NCBI RefSeq assembly: GCF_000471905.2
Contig: NW_006499801.1
Span: forward strand, 1,760,415-1,824,414
From: Amborella trichopoda
Lineage: Eukaryota; Streptophyta; Magnoliopsida; Amborellales; Amborellaceae
Direction: 5' to 3'
DNA length: 64,000 bases
Below are positions 21,763 to 35,500 of the stretch, piece by piece. Positions within the stretch are counted from its first letter, which is position 1. Every line of letters begins with the position of its first letter. The position numbers were made by a program, and so were the translations under genes. The notes under the pieces are model-generated. The model saw only the letters and a program-made list of their open reading frames with translations, searched no databases and had not been told where the DNA came from.

Positions 21763-23831
21763 ATGCCAAAAGGTTGCATGGGAGTGCATTATTCATCCAC
21801 TCCCAAGGGCATCTGAATATTTTTTTAAAATCCAAATGCTGGGATTGGATTTCTAGAACCTAAAACCAAGCCTAAGAAGAAGAAAATAAGACCTCTTATT
21901 GTTGCATGTCTAAAACAAGACATCTCAATATTGCCCAGGAAGTGTCCAATTTTTTAGAGAAAAATCTAGGTGTTCTATATTCAAAGAGTAGAAATGTGGT
22001 TCAATATAATGCTAGTTTAGAAGGATCTACCTCTTACAAAATTGATGAAAAACTAGAGTATTGATTGTCTAACTGCTTTGGGTATCTAAAAAATGGAGTA
22101 GACAATTTCTTATATAGCAAACTATAAGCATTTCATTGGTCCATGAGATTAAGCAGCAAACAAATCAAAAGGTCAATAACTCAAAATCCAAATTTCCCTT
22201 TTAAAAATAATCATTTCGTGATACTTAGATGAATACCAATATTTTGAATAAAAAGAAGCTCCTAAGTACCTATTTTGCAAGATGGAGTTGTTATATGGTA
22301 TAATCCCAAGAGAGCATATTATACACGGTTTATTTATATTTGGAGAATGTATCATCCGCATCACCATTGTCAAAGCCTTTTGTCATACCCTCAATGACAT
22401 CATAAATTCTTGTATATTTTCTCACTACTAACTATATCTGTTTAGACCTAACCCCAGCCTTTTTTTAGACTTCTACATTTGAGTAATTAATGTAAAAACT
22501 ATATTTTTTGTTATAATTAAAAGGTAATATTTATTTCCATATTTTTGTACCAGTTCATTGTTAAAACATTTATTTTTGCCCAAAATACCTCGAATATAGC
22601 ACTTGCAATGCTGGACCACATCTGAAATCCTTCTTTTAAAATATCAAACCCACCTCTCCACGATATTGCCGGGCCGGAATTCCAAGTTGTTAAGCTGCCC
22701 TTTTACCTATTTTTAGTCAGAAGTCAGTCGTATACTTGGCATGTTGAACCCTTGGTCTGACACTACCAAAACAAAAAAATGCAACAAACGGAAAAATAGA
22801 GGTGGTTTTATATCCCCCAACCACTACCCTTCACCTTCGTTTATCTTCCCGTATATTTATCTGTTCATTGTTCATTTCCATCTTGTTTTTTTAGTTGGTC
22901 TACCACTTCAAGTGCCTAACCAGCAAGAATATAGTGTGGCACTTAAAGTGTCAGATTGATTTCTGGCAAAAAGTATGTCGAATATTGGTTTAGCACTTCA
23001 ACAGCCAGCAGTCCAATGTTACAAGGGTTGAAAAAGTCAAATATGGTTCGGTAATTTAAGTACCAGATTTGAGGTATTTTGGGAAAAAATGAAGAATGAC
23101 CCAAAAAAAAAAAGAGGACCCATTAGAAAATATATATTAAAATTTTAATTAAATAACGTATTTTTATGCCAACTACCCTTAAAAAAAAATGGATGGAAAA
23201 CTGGTTTTTATAATGGTGAGTACTAGATGCATCAAACCATGCAATTGGTACACTAGAAATTGCACCACTTCATGAAACCGACCCGCATGTTTCTCGATCT
23301 CAATTTATTTCCTCAACCAAATTCCTTGAAGTTAGAGATATTTTGAAGTTGACGGTATCATTTACAAAAGCCTTAACCTCTACACGTTTACAACAAAAAA
23401 AATTGATAGATATGACCCGGGAAGCTCGATTTTGTTGAAGAACCCTGTGTTCTTGAACCTGACATTTTTTTGTCTCAATTTCTTTTCATTCCTTCAGCCC
23501 AAACTTCATGAGATCAAATTTATTTTGAAACTATTTGTATCCTTCATAAAAACCCCAGATTGGCTCGTTCGATTCTAAATCAAATAGATCTAGCCCCAAA
23601 AGCTGAAATATGTTGAAAACCCATGTGTTATGAGATGTTTATTTTTTTTAGAAAATTATCACTGACAGTGATGAAACCGTTTCCAAATACACCAAATAGT
23701 CAATTTATCTCTACTAACATTGGAGGGTATACTTTTTATTTTAATTTCAACAAGATACCTCAAAAAAAAAAAAAACAAATTGCCCCTTTTTGGTACTTGG
23801 AAGACAAAAAAATTATAGTATTTCTATAATT
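21763..23831. other. Intergenic, no gene seen
   Basis: AT-rich sequence with no recognisable coding region, RNA gene or repeat boundary. Short open frames show no family resemblance. Confidence 0.6.
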
Positions 23832-24092
23832 TGACCCTTGTGACGGCCCAACTGAATGATAAAAATACATGTAATTGTTCCGTACTACAAATGAGGAACA
23901 CATTGTTCAATATTAATAATGCATAACAACTGAGGGTATTTCTTTTTATTATTGTGTTTAAATGCTTTGCATATATCACATGACAAAAATGCCTATTGCT
24001 GTTTTGCATTAGTCATTAATTATTAACATTCAACAATGTGTTCCTTATTGTAATACATAAAAATATTTTGATTATTCAGGTTAAGGCCTATT
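23832..24092. mobile_element. Foldback MITE
   Basis: The left arm GAGGAACACATTGTTCAATATTAATAATG (about 23892-23921) pairs with the right arm near 24008-24047. Weaker pairing extends outward through AACTGAATGAT/ATTCAGGTT to GGCC at both ends. About 260 bp with no coding content. No target duplication identified. Confidence 0.6.
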
Positions 24093-27000
24093 AGGGTTAA
24101 AATTATTAAAATGTGCCTCATCGTTTTTCATTCTGCAAGGGCAATTTGGATATTTTATTTTTTAAGACATAGTTGAATGAAATAAAAAAAAGGAAAAAAG
24201 AAAAAGTACGCCGTCAATGTTAACAGAAATATGATCCCTTTCATAATTTTTTAAGAGGTTATTTTTAGCCTTTTATTGGGTGCGTAATTTTTGGATCAAT
24301 TTGTATATTTTAAATGCAGAGTTAACCTCGCAAATCAAATATTCCTAAAAATCTCTTTCTTTTTTAACATTCTTCGGGATTTTTCAGGTTCTTATCAAAT
24401 TTTCCAAGCCCCTGTGGGTCTCCGCCAAGACCAACTCCCGGGCCTGGGGCGAGTTTCTCTCCCAGCAAAACAGCAGCTCATCTGCCAAAGTTTATTCCCG
24501 CCAAGCACTGTTCGGAGCCTCGCGACACTAATCCGTGAGTTCTTTGTTGATTTTACATTTTTTTCTCTCTTTTTTTTTTTTTGCTAATTTCGGATTTCTC
24601 ATACAACATTGTTCTCAGCGTTTTTTCGGAGGAAACCCTGTAAAAAACATTTCTAGGGTTAAACCTACTGATTTTACTAATTTTTCTGTAATTTCCTCGG
24701 TTGAATGTAATATTAAATTGGTTTAATAGTTTTTTCTGTTGTAAATCGAGTTTTAAGAAACTGCAAATGCTTTATTTCGTGAATTTTCTGTGTTGTAAAT
24801 CTAGATTCATGGTTGAGTGTTTTGAGTCTTGACATCAAGTTCTCTGATTATTTTTACTCAGTTCCCTGATTATTTCCTGATTTTTCTGTGCTTGTAAATC
24901 TGGATTCATGGTTGATTGTATATGTGCGAGTGAAATTCTATATATTTTTACTAATTATTTGGTGGTTAATTGGATTACTTTAGTCTTGGAATAGAATTTG
25001 ATGCAAATGTGAGTACGAGCCAAAAGCTGAAAACATATAACCTGACCTTTTTTAATGCATAGTTCTGAAACTCCTATTTATTTCAAGTGTTGGTTCACTT
25101 GTTGAGGAGTCTGAACTTTGTTAGTCTTTTACAATGGCTTTGTCATCTTATATAAGTTAGAACAAAATCATTTTAAGTAAAATAGTCAGAAAATAGTCAG
25201 AGGCATTGAGTTTAACAGCTATAATTTTTTGTTGGCTTTCGTTTACTTTGTGAGGAACATCTCGCTAGACCAGTTCTCAGGTACATTGTTTTTTTATTAT
25301 TATTATTTTGTAGATTTTATTTTACTAGTTATGTGTTTTCTTTCATATGTATTTGACACTACTTGTCCTATTACAAGGACTAGATACAACCCCTTTGCAT
25401 CTCATTCCAAAACCAAGATGCCGCCATTCCAAGTCGAGCTTCTGTTGTGATCAAATTTTCACTCTACATTATAAAAGTTCAAGTATCATGAATGAGGCTA
25501 TGGCTCTGAGGAGCAAGGTGTATTTATACAAGTTACTTTCCAGCTGATGCTGACATTCCACTTGTGCTTTGGGTTAATGTATCTGTTGCTCATGATACTT
25601 TTTAACACTTATGGAAAATGGCAAAGCTGTGCTGAATGTGCTGAACGTTTCATATGTTCATAAAACACCATATAATTGAATTTCTTTCAGAATCTCATTC
25701 ATTGGACTGTCATAAAGTTGCCATATAAGTATTGGTGACATTTTGGACAAAGTTCATTTTCCGACAATGTGCTGCATATGACACACTTCGCGAAATATTG
25801 GTGGCTTGTTTCTTCACTTCATTGCAATAAACCAAGCAGTATTTTTACATCATTTAAAAGCCGAGCAACACAGAAACCTCAAGGTGTTGTACATGTTCAG
25901 ATGCATTCTGCCTGGTCTGTGTCCAACAGTGTTGCCAAAATAGAGGCGAGAGCTTCTAAAACGAAAATATCTCCTCCACAACAATCTAATAAATGCATCT
26001 CTGTGTTGTTTGTGGTTTGCCCATTTATAATTTCCGTTCCTGATAGTTCAGGTGAGTCATGAGTCCTGTAAAAAACATATTTTTTATATTCCTTGTTTGG
26101 ATTGGATACACTCCCAACAATGACTTATTCTACTAGTGAGAATTGCTGCTGATCTGCTCATGGTCAAGATATTGGTCTGGGTTAAAGCAAAACATTTCTG
26201 TCGAGCTTTTTCTTTCATGGGTTGTATGTTTGCTATAAGTTCACAAGGTAATTTTTCTTTCTATCAGATCATAAGAAACTGTTTCATGTGATTATATGGG
26301 TATAATCTTGAAGCTTTGTTCAACCATACCTCCCTGTTTAGTAGTTTGATCTGAATATTTCAGAATATTGATGCCATGATTTAGGACTCTCACCTACACG
26401 TGGTATAAGTTAGAACAAAATCATTTTAAGTATAATAGTCAGAGGCATTGAGTTTAACAGGTATGGCTTGAGGATTAGGAAGACCCGTAGAAGTAGAAGA
26501 TGACAAAGCCATGGTAAAAAATTCCTATCTACTTGAAGTGTTGGTTTACTTGTTGATGAGTCAGAATTTTGTTAGTCTTTTAGTGGCGCGATGATTATAT
26601 TGAAGGGTTGAACTATAGTGGATGAATTGTCATCTCTCCCTCTTTCTCTCTCTCTCATTATCTCTCTGTTTAAGTGATCGCTTTTGTGTTACTATTTCAA
26701 AGGAGACAAACTTATCTTCTGTAATATACTAGTGTGGTGGCAAAATGGAATGGTTAGCTTTGAAACTTTTAAATATTTATTTTTTAAATATATGGCATAT
26801 GTTTGCTCTTGAAAGCTGCTTGTGCGTTGAGTGAAATTTTGATATGAAGACAATCAATTTTGTTCAATATTTTTGTAAATATTGGCATTCCTTGAATTTC
26901 TTTACATGTTTGGTATTAGAATGAATGGAAGGAACATTATTTAATTACATAATGTTTTTAAAAAACTGCATTTCGCACATCATATCAATGAAATACATAA

Positions 27001-27387
27001 TGAACAATATTACAAACAGTTTCCAGCTTTCCCATCATCAAACAGGTGAAATTACCAGCATCACAATTTATCAAATACGGTTTCCGGCTTTCAGCCTACC
27101 AATTTTCACATGCATCCCAAAATCTAGGAAAGTCAGCAGTAGGGGTGATTCCCCAGGACACTGCAGTGAAATATCAAACGCTATACTATTGCATCAACCC
27201 TTGGGTACGAGAAATTTACGAGCATATCATCCTAAACTTATGTTATTTAAAAAATCTCCAAATTTTCATGTTATTACATGCAAATACCCTAATTTTTGCA
27301 AAATTTTCAAAATAAAATTTACAAGCACATCCTCCTAAGATTATGTTGTTCAAGAAAGGAAAAAATTTATACAGAAAATTACAATTG
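24093..27387. other. Intergenic with candidate non-coding exons and repeats
   Basis: No gene can be named. A GC-richer patch at about 24395-24535 ends in a good splice-donor context (CCGTGAGTT) followed by T-rich sequence, so it could be a first exon. A further exon-like patch at 25860-26052 ends TCAGGTGAGT. Neither translates to a family I recognise. A repeated block is listed separately. Confidence 0.5.
25065..26590. repeat. Rearranged direct repeat (25065-25215 and 26400-26585)
   Basis: GTATAAGTTAGAACAAAATC-AGGCATTGAGTTTAACAG occurs at about 25151-25220 and 26402-26462. CAAGTGTTGGTTCACTTGTTG and TTTGTTAGTCTTTTA occur at about 25085-25130 and 26535-26585. The two blocks are in opposite order in the two places, so this is a shuffled duplication rather than a simple one. 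Confidence 0.8.
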
Positions 27388-27990
27388 TATCCCTTTGATT
27401 AACAATTATTAAATTTCATCCTTTATTACAGTTAACAGCTTCAAAAAAAAAAAAAAATCCTTCTTTTATTAATGTTGTTACAATCATACCCATTGTCTTT
27501 GGCTTTTTTTGAAAAAAACCAAAGTACCCATACTTCGGACTTAGAAAATCCAAACTCTACCATAACCAATTCATTCCTTTAAAAGACAGCAAAATATTTA
27601 CAACTTTCGGGTAACTACTTTGGGATTTCCAACCCCGAAACTTTTGTTGTTGTCAATCGTAATAAATCCGGGGTCCGCAACTCCGAAATTTGTTGGTGCA
27701 AAACCCAATAACAACTTTGGGGTTTCAAACCTTGAATGCAATGTTAATTTCTCTCAAAAAAAAAACCCTCGAATTCATTATTGTTGTTACTTGCATTCCA
27801 ATAACAATTTCGGGGTTGAAACCCCAAAATTTGTTAGTGCCAACTTTGGATTTTGGAAATCCGAGGTTGGGGCAATTTGGGGAAAAAAAATGAACATTTT
27901 CAAAATGGGTGAGGGTAATAATTTTAACTTATATGGAACCTCAATAATAACGGTTAATTAAAGGGTTTTCAAACGTAATTTTTTAAGTTC
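27375..27990. mobile_element. Possible MULE-like MITE with GGGGTT/AACCCC palindromes
   Basis: Left AAAATTACAATTGTATCCCTT and, in reverse complement, right AAAATTACGTTTGAAAACCC resemble each other and the terminus of the large MULE. The interior repeats TTCGGGGTT/AACCCCGAAA words in both orientations. No target duplication could be read, so both the boundaries and the class are uncertain. Confidence 0.4.
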
Positions 27991-28366
27991 ATATAAGGTT
28001 GCAACCCTATACGACCGAAGTAAGATGCATCTAAAAAATCAATAGAAAAGTGTGTTTCGAAGTTAGATTGCCTTCCAATACATATCTCCACCTCGTGATA
28101 TGTGGATATAAAGAAGAAAGTAATTTGAAGTCTTAAAAATAATGCATACTGTATCAGTTATATGGACCTCTATTTTCAAGTGTTTATATATTTGTTTGAT
28201 TCTGTGCTATTTTTAAATTTTAAATTTCATAAATTGGGTTGAACATGAATTATCAAGTTATAGCTAGGTTTTCAACACTGAAACTTCACCTTTAGTTAAA
28301 TTTAGATGTATGCCTTACTTGTATATAGCATATATGGTGGTTACCTGATACAAAACTCACCCTTTT
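27987..28366. mobile_element. MITE family A, copy 2
   Basis: Starts CATATAAGGTTGCAACCC and ends GATACAAAACTCACCC. The interior matches the family (GCATACTGTATCAG.., TTTTCAAGTGTTTATA, TTTCAACACTGAAA). Confidence 0.75.
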
Positions 28367-28433
28367 GAATCCCCAAATTTTCACGTTATTATATTCATAT
28401 CCAAATTTTTTCACCGTTTGTTCAAGGGCAAAA

Positions 28434-28818
28434 GTTTATATAAGGTTGAGGCCCTAAACAATCAAATTAAGGCGCACCTAAAAGATTCACCAGAACAGGA
28501 TGTTTTGAAGTCGAAAAACCATCAAATCGATCATCTCGACCTCTAGACACATAGACATGACAAAAATATATTTCAAGTATGGGAAATAGTGCATCTTGTA
28601 ATGTATTATACGGGCTGTCAATTTTCAATATTTTTAAGTATTTATAGATATTCTTGATCTACGCTATTTCTGAAGCTTTAAATTTTGTAATTAGATATGA
28701 AAATAAATTTCATGGCCATCATAAAGATTTTTGCTGCTGACAATCATCTTTCAGCACTATTTAGAGGTATGCATTCTTTGATTGTTTAGGGCCTTGGTCT
28801 TATACAAACCACACCCTT
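28434..28818. mobile_element. MITE family A, copy 3
   Basis: Ends form good inverted repeats: TATAAGGTTGAGGCCCTAAA on the left and, in reverse complement, GTATAAGACCAAGGCCCTAA on the right, continuing through ACAATCAAA. About 385 bp. It lies 65 bp right of copy 2 in the same orientation. Confidence 0.85.
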
Positions 28819-28828
28819 TTTCAGAATA

Positions 28829-29500
28829 ATGACACGGCCCCTGAAATCTTTTAGATCAAAGGTTTCTAGAGAGAATATTTTTGGAATTACTGCTGCAGAA
28901 GCACCAGAAAGCTTCAAAATCTCGACAACAAAAACACCAGAAAGCTCTGAAGGTATCCTGCTTTCTAATTTATTTCGAGATTCCCATCCCCTACCGATTC
29001 ACCCCAAGCTCAATTTTTAGGGCTTCTCGATCCATTTTTGTATTTCTTAATTTTCGTTTCTTCATTTCCTTGTTGGGTCTTGATATAGTCCATTTTAATT
29101 GATATCTGATTATACATTTCAAAATTTTCTTTTTTGTTTATTTCAATTTATTGTTCTGCAAAATTTTGCAGGTTGAAGCCAAACACAAATGAACGCAGCT
29201 ATAAAAAGCTGCAGACCCCTAAAGAACTGAAATGGAACCCCGGGCTTAAAGAGAGAAGTTAATGACGAGAACTCCAAAAATAATAGGTCTTTTCTCAATG
29301 GGGTTTAGGGTTCTAAATAAATTTGTTTTACTAAATTCCATACTATGTAATTACTTAGACTGTTATAAAGCTTATATGTTCTTTCAAAACTACTTTGTTT
29401 TTTAGTTTTTATTGATTCCCAATTTCTTTCTTGATGTTTTTTGTCCAAGCCCATAAGAAACCAGATTGAAAGTGGCTTTGTGAAGAAACCATTTCGAAGA
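28829..29500 (+). promoter_or_regulatory. Probable 5' leader of the lipoate ligase family gene
   Basis: A non-repetitive stretch upstream of the start codon. The segment 28829-28951 ends in a donor-like GAAG|GTATCC, and an acceptor-like TTTTGCAG|GTTGAAG occurs near 29171, so a spliced 5' untranslated region is plausible. No TATA box is assigned. Confidence 0.35.
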
Positions 29501-32500
29501 ATGGCGGTTTCTCGACTCAGAGAAGCTGGTCTGCCATTAATGAATCTTTTGAAGCTCAGGGGAAAACCCATTTTGGAGCAACTCCAACTGGAGGAAAGGC
29601 TTCTTCGTACATCTTCAGACAATTGGTGCATCATCAATGATGGCACAAACACACCCACCATCGTGATGGGCATATCAGGGTAACTCTCTCTCTCTCTCCT
29701 TCTCTTTCTCTAAAACCAATACCTCATTTCTTGTTTTTGCCTATAGATTCATCATCATCATAAAATCCTTTTCCCAACTATTTGGGGTCGGCTACACGAA
29801 TCTTGATTTGCCATTTTGCTTTATCAAGGGTCATATTCTCAGTTAGGCTATAAGTCCCTATATCTTTTCTCACTACTTCTAACCATGTGCTTTTGGGGCT
29901 AGCCCTTGCGTTTTTTAGCCTCCACTTGACCCACCCGCACCTCTTAACAGGTGTTGTACAGGGTCAGCGCTGCACATGGTCAGCCCACCTAAGTTTATTT
30001 TCTCTCATCTTATCGCTTGTTGGAATACCTAAGTCTTTCCATATGTATTCATTTCAAATTCTATCCCGTCTTGTTTTGCCACTCATCCTTTTCAACATCT
30101 TCATCTCAGCTACACTTATCTTATGGATATATTGTTTCTTGATAGCTCAACATTCCGCCCCATAAAGCAAAGCTGATTTTACGGTTGTCTTGTAGAACAT
30201 CCCGTTTAGCTTCATTGGAATGCGATAATTACATAAAACTTCAGGTGCATATCTTCACTTTGCCCACCCACCCAACTCTAATTTTATGTGTAACATCTTC
30301 CTCAATCTCTCTATTTTTTTTATTATCGACCCAATATATCAAAAATTCTAGCTTTTTGGTATTTCTTGGTCGTCAATCTCAACTAAACTTGCAGTCTATG
30401 TACTTTGTCTTAGTCCAACGAATTTTAAAACCTTTACATTGTAAAGCATCTTTCTAAAGTTCTAACTTTATGTTGATGCTGCTTCGGGCCTTTTTAATCA
30501 AAACTATATCGTCCGCGAACAACATGCACCCCAATACCTTATCTTGTAAGTGCCTAGTTAAGTCGTTCATAATTAAGACTGAGGTATGGGTTCAACATTG
30601 ACCCTTGATGTAAACTTATTATCACTTCATCCGTCTTCCCACTAGTTGCTTGCACACTAGTCAACGCTCCCTCATATATATCTCTTACTAAGTCGCTATA
30701 GTATTTAGAGACTCTTTTTTTCCCAACACCCATTAAATTAAATATCTAGGTACTCTATCATAAGCTTTCTCTAGATCAATGAAGACCATGTGGGATTTTT
30801 TCCCGTCGCCCTAAACTTCTCAATTAGTTGCCTAAGTAGGAAAATAGCTTCAGCTGTTGACCTCCTTAGCATAAAACCGAATTGATTTTTTGATATACTC
30901 ATTTTATACCTTAGTCATTACTCAATCACTCTCCCTTATAGCTTTATAGTGTGGCACATAAGCTTGATCCCTTGATAGTTCGCATAACTTTGTATGTCTC
31001 ATTTGTTCTTGTAAGTAGGGGCCACAATACTTTTCCTCCATTTGTCTGGAATTTTTTTTGTTCTTAACATCTTATTGAACATCTTAGTCTGCCAGTCCAT
31101 GCCAATCACTGCCATGCACTTCCAAACCTTATTGGGATGCAATGTGATCTTAAAGCCTTTCGTATCTTCATCCTTTTCAACCTTCTTTCATTTCTAATAT
31201 CCTAATCCTACAAATGTATTTGTGACCTCCGCCCTCATTTATGCCAATGGTTATTTTTACCATGTGTTCCCATTGGGTTAGTCATTTACTAATTTTTGAA
31301 AATAAAATCTTCACTTTTTGTTGACCCATTCATTCTTCGCCAAGGCTCTTTGATCCTCACTTTTAATGCATTTAATATGGTCTAGATCCCTATATTTTTT
31401 TCTCTCTCATTTTTACTAATTTGAAGATATCTTCTTCACCTTTTCTCGTTCCCACTTTACCGTATAGATTATGATATGCTTTAAGTTTAACCTTATTTAC
31501 TATTTATTTAGCTTTTCTCTTAGCATTTTTATATTCTTCCAAGTTTTGATTATTTCTATTACATTTATAATATGATATGTTTTCGCTAATGACCTTTCTT
31601 AACCTTATCACTCTACCACCAAGTTTCCTTATTGAAATTTATTTTCCTTCTAATTTCTCTTAAAACTTCTTTACCACTTTCTTAATACAGTTAACCATCT
31701 CGTTCCACATAGCATTGACTTCATGTTCAGAGTATTTTCATTCTTTAATTAATTTATCCTTAAATAACTTTATTTTAGTTCTTGGAGATCCATTAATTTC
31801 ACCCCGTCTTTTCCATCTCTTTATGCAAACATACATAACCACGAGCCTATGTTGCGTAGTCAAATTTTTTATTGGGATACCTTACGGTCTTTACATGATG
31901 GTTGATCTACCTTCTTAACTAGGAAGAAATCTATTTGTCTTTTATATGATCCACTTTTATAGGTTATTAAATGTTTATCTCGCTTTTTAAAGTAAGTGAT
32001 TGTAATTGCTAGGTCGAGCCATAGAAAAATCTAGAATAGCCTCACCCATCTCATTTCTTTCATTGAACCCATATCCCCCATATACACCTTCATATCCTCT
32101 ACGATCCTTCCCTACATGACCATTTAAAACCCCTCCTAAAAAGGTCCTCTCTCCAATTAGTATGTCTTGGACTTGTCCATCCCCGTCCTCCCAGAATTGT
32201 CGCTCAACTCTATCCTCTAGTCTTACTTGTGGTGCACAAGCCCTAATTCTGTTAATGATCTCTTCTCCTAATACAAATTTAATTAATAAGAGCTTATCAC
32301 CTACTCTCTTGACTTTAAATACTTTATTTTTTAAATATTTCTCTACTATTTTTCTTACACCATTTCTATTATTATCATTTCCTACTTATTAAAGTTTACA
32401 CCGGTCTATTTCTTATTTTTTTTCCCTTTTCATTTAGTTTGCCGTACACAAGTTATGTTTACTCTCATTCCTCTCATTGTATCTACTAACTCCCTATTCT

Positions 32501-35500
32501 ATCCTGTAAGCGTTCCTATATTTCATGTGGCTAGACGAATCATATTCTCTTGGACTAGCTTTTTACTCTCACTCGTTCAAAATGCTGCGAGAACCCTTGC
32601 CAAGCAGCACTGTGGCACGCTGATTCTGGGGAACGCCCTAACGAACCCTTGTTCATTTCTCACTGTTTCAGTACAATGTGTCGCTTACGAGGGATGCCCT
32701 AGCATAACAGATAATGTAGATTCAAGATTCATAGAAAATTTTGGCAAAGTTTTATGTTGGCTGCCTACCTAACACAACCCACGTCCTCTATTTGGGCTTG
32801 GGACAGGTTAAGAGAAAGTTTAAGGTCCTCACCCTTCTTAGACCTTGTTTTTGCCTATAGATTGTGATCATGGTATCATGCTAGCTTTTATTGCTGATAA
32901 TATCTGATGGTTGAGATCGATACCTGTGAAATCCCATTTTTGCTAAGATTTTTTGTACATATTGTATGAAATTTTGTAACTTATTTAAACATGGGGGTAT
33001 TGGTATAACGATTTAGAGGTAGGCAAAAGCCCAATCTGTTTTTATTAAATAGGGAAACCCAGAAATTTGTTATATGGGTATAGCTATTCATTTGTTTAGG
33101 GCGAAAAATCCAAGTTTTTTAAATAAACAGAGAAAACTCAGAAATTTGGTAGACTTATGAATGCTTGTTACACCAGGAAGCCATCACAGCTTATTGAAAT
33201 TGAACCAGTGATACGTGATCGCATACATGTAATAAGGAGGTTTTCAGGGGGGGGAACTGTAATTGTTGATAAAGGAACAGTTTTTGTGACTTTTATATGC
33301 GACAAGGATGCAATACCAGGCTTACAACCATATCCTCATCCTATCATGTCATGGACTGGTCAACTATACTCCACTGTGTTTCAAGGGATTCCTGATTTTC
33401 AGCTCCGTGAAAATGGTATTTATTGATATAAAGTTCTGATATTTCCTGTTGCAAACCATGTCTAATTAAGTTGGAAAGAAGAAAAGAAAATCGAAACCTA
33501 TGCCAAATTATCAAGCATGAAGACCATAGTTTCACCACCACATTGGATTGAGCTGGGGTTGCTATGCGTTTTAAAATCCATATTTGGGATGTTAATTGTG
33601 GTTTGTGAGAAAATTAAAGGTCTTTGTATCGTTTGATTCTTGAGGCAGAACTTGTTTGGTTTTCCTTTTATTTCGTCATATGTCGAATGGCTTAGTGAAT
33701 AATGAAAAATCAGGTTGGGCTTATGTCATTGAAGCATTTCTCTGTGTTTGAACCATCAACTGATGCTACAAATAATCCTTCATATTCCAATGCGTCATGA
33801 TTTTGTAACGTATGAAAATGTGTTAAATTTTGCAGTTGCAAATTTCACTTGGAATGTTTGGCCATTTACTTTCTGCAATTTCTACTCAGTCAATGCTATA
33901 GCATGACCTTTTTCAGTTGAAACTTATTTTCTTGTACAATCATAGCCTTATCATATGAGCTTGAGTTTTTAATTTGTATTTTCACATAGTTATACTTATA
34001 AAAAGAAAATAAAGTTATTGCAAGTTACTGAAAATTGAAGCACCTAGGATGGCATGAAATCCTGCAGCCTAATGTTATTGCTGGATACACAAAATTTATG
34101 CAATAGACTGAACAACCCACACCCACCCCCCCCCCGGGCCCTTTTTTTTTCTCTTTTTGTTGAGATTAACCAACATACTGAGCATTGTATTTGACCATCT
34201 AGGTCTATCAGTGATTTCCATGATAGAGAAAAACAACAGTTGCTATATTGTTTATGCACAAATCACATTCACTGTTAGTAATCCCCAGGCTTACATATCT
34301 AGTGTATTTAGTGCCTTGTTCATTTCTCATGGAACTTTTAATGGCAATGACTCTTGCATGATGGTTCCAGGTAACTCCATCTATTTTCTCTATAAAACCA
34401 GCAAAAAACCCTCGAGGCATAAGTAGCATTTGGCTGCTTCAGCATAGTTAAGCTTTAGAACTCCCTTGTGGGCCCAAGTCTGTCTCCCATTGTTGAGATC
34501 TTGGGTTCTATCAAACATTTACCTATTTTAAGAGCCCTCTAGGTTTGCTACTCAGAGCCAGCCATGTTGGGTCTCTGCTGAGGCCAAGAAACAATGTCCC
34601 ACGAAAAATTCTTATATTCCTTACCTTTCAAATGCCAACCACTGCATCTTTGAGTCCTTTTTGTTCTGGTCCACTACTGGCAAACCTTTGAACCAAGCTC
34701 GAGAAAGGAGGAGGTATGATAGAGTCAGTGGTAGAATATTTTAACATACTTAAAACAAATCAATTTTGGAAGGTTTCTTGAACTGTTTGTTGCATCATGG
34801 AATAACATGTCAGGCAATTGCAGTTTTAATGTTTTTTTATTGGTTAGCTGAATGCAAGAAAAATGTTATTGCTGTGGCAATACACACCTTTCAATTGACC
34901 TAGATACAGGGTCAAGTTCTTAGAAGGAAATACATGTGGTAGTAGGATCAAGTCCATAGGACATATATTTCAACTCTTCATGTGGTTGACGCTCTGGTTT
35001 GACAAGACACTAGGTTATTTATTGCACTTCTTGAGTTTGTTTGTGGGAAGTGCAACATCGATTTGGAAGCGCAACATCGATTTGGAAGCTGCGGCTTCCA
35101 ACATCAACATGACGTGATTTGGGGAAGCTGCACCATCCATGCTAACCCCTGGAAGCTTTGGCTTCCAAAGTGTATGAAAGACAGAATTTTGGCAGCACCC
35201 TCTTCCGGCTATGTGTGACCTCTACTCACACCCAGCCATGAGTTGCACCATAATTAGAAATCGCTCCAATGCTAACTCCTGTATTTTTGGGGAAAATTTT
35301 CAAAATACGCATCGACTATTTAGCATTTTACCTATATGTTTTGATTGAATTTCAAAACGCCCACTAAAATGTACATGAAATTGAAATATTATAAAAAGGG
35401 TAAAATGTCAAATAGTTGAAAAGTGACTGTATTTAAATTTTCTCTCTAACTTCTCATTCCTGTTTTGAAATCAACAATTTGCATGTTTAGTATCAGTTTT

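Noticed and set aside
27046-27338. Open frames at 26925-27338 as a gene
   Set aside because: Two overlapping frames are equally open, no motif is recognised, and the region borders repeat-like AT sequence.
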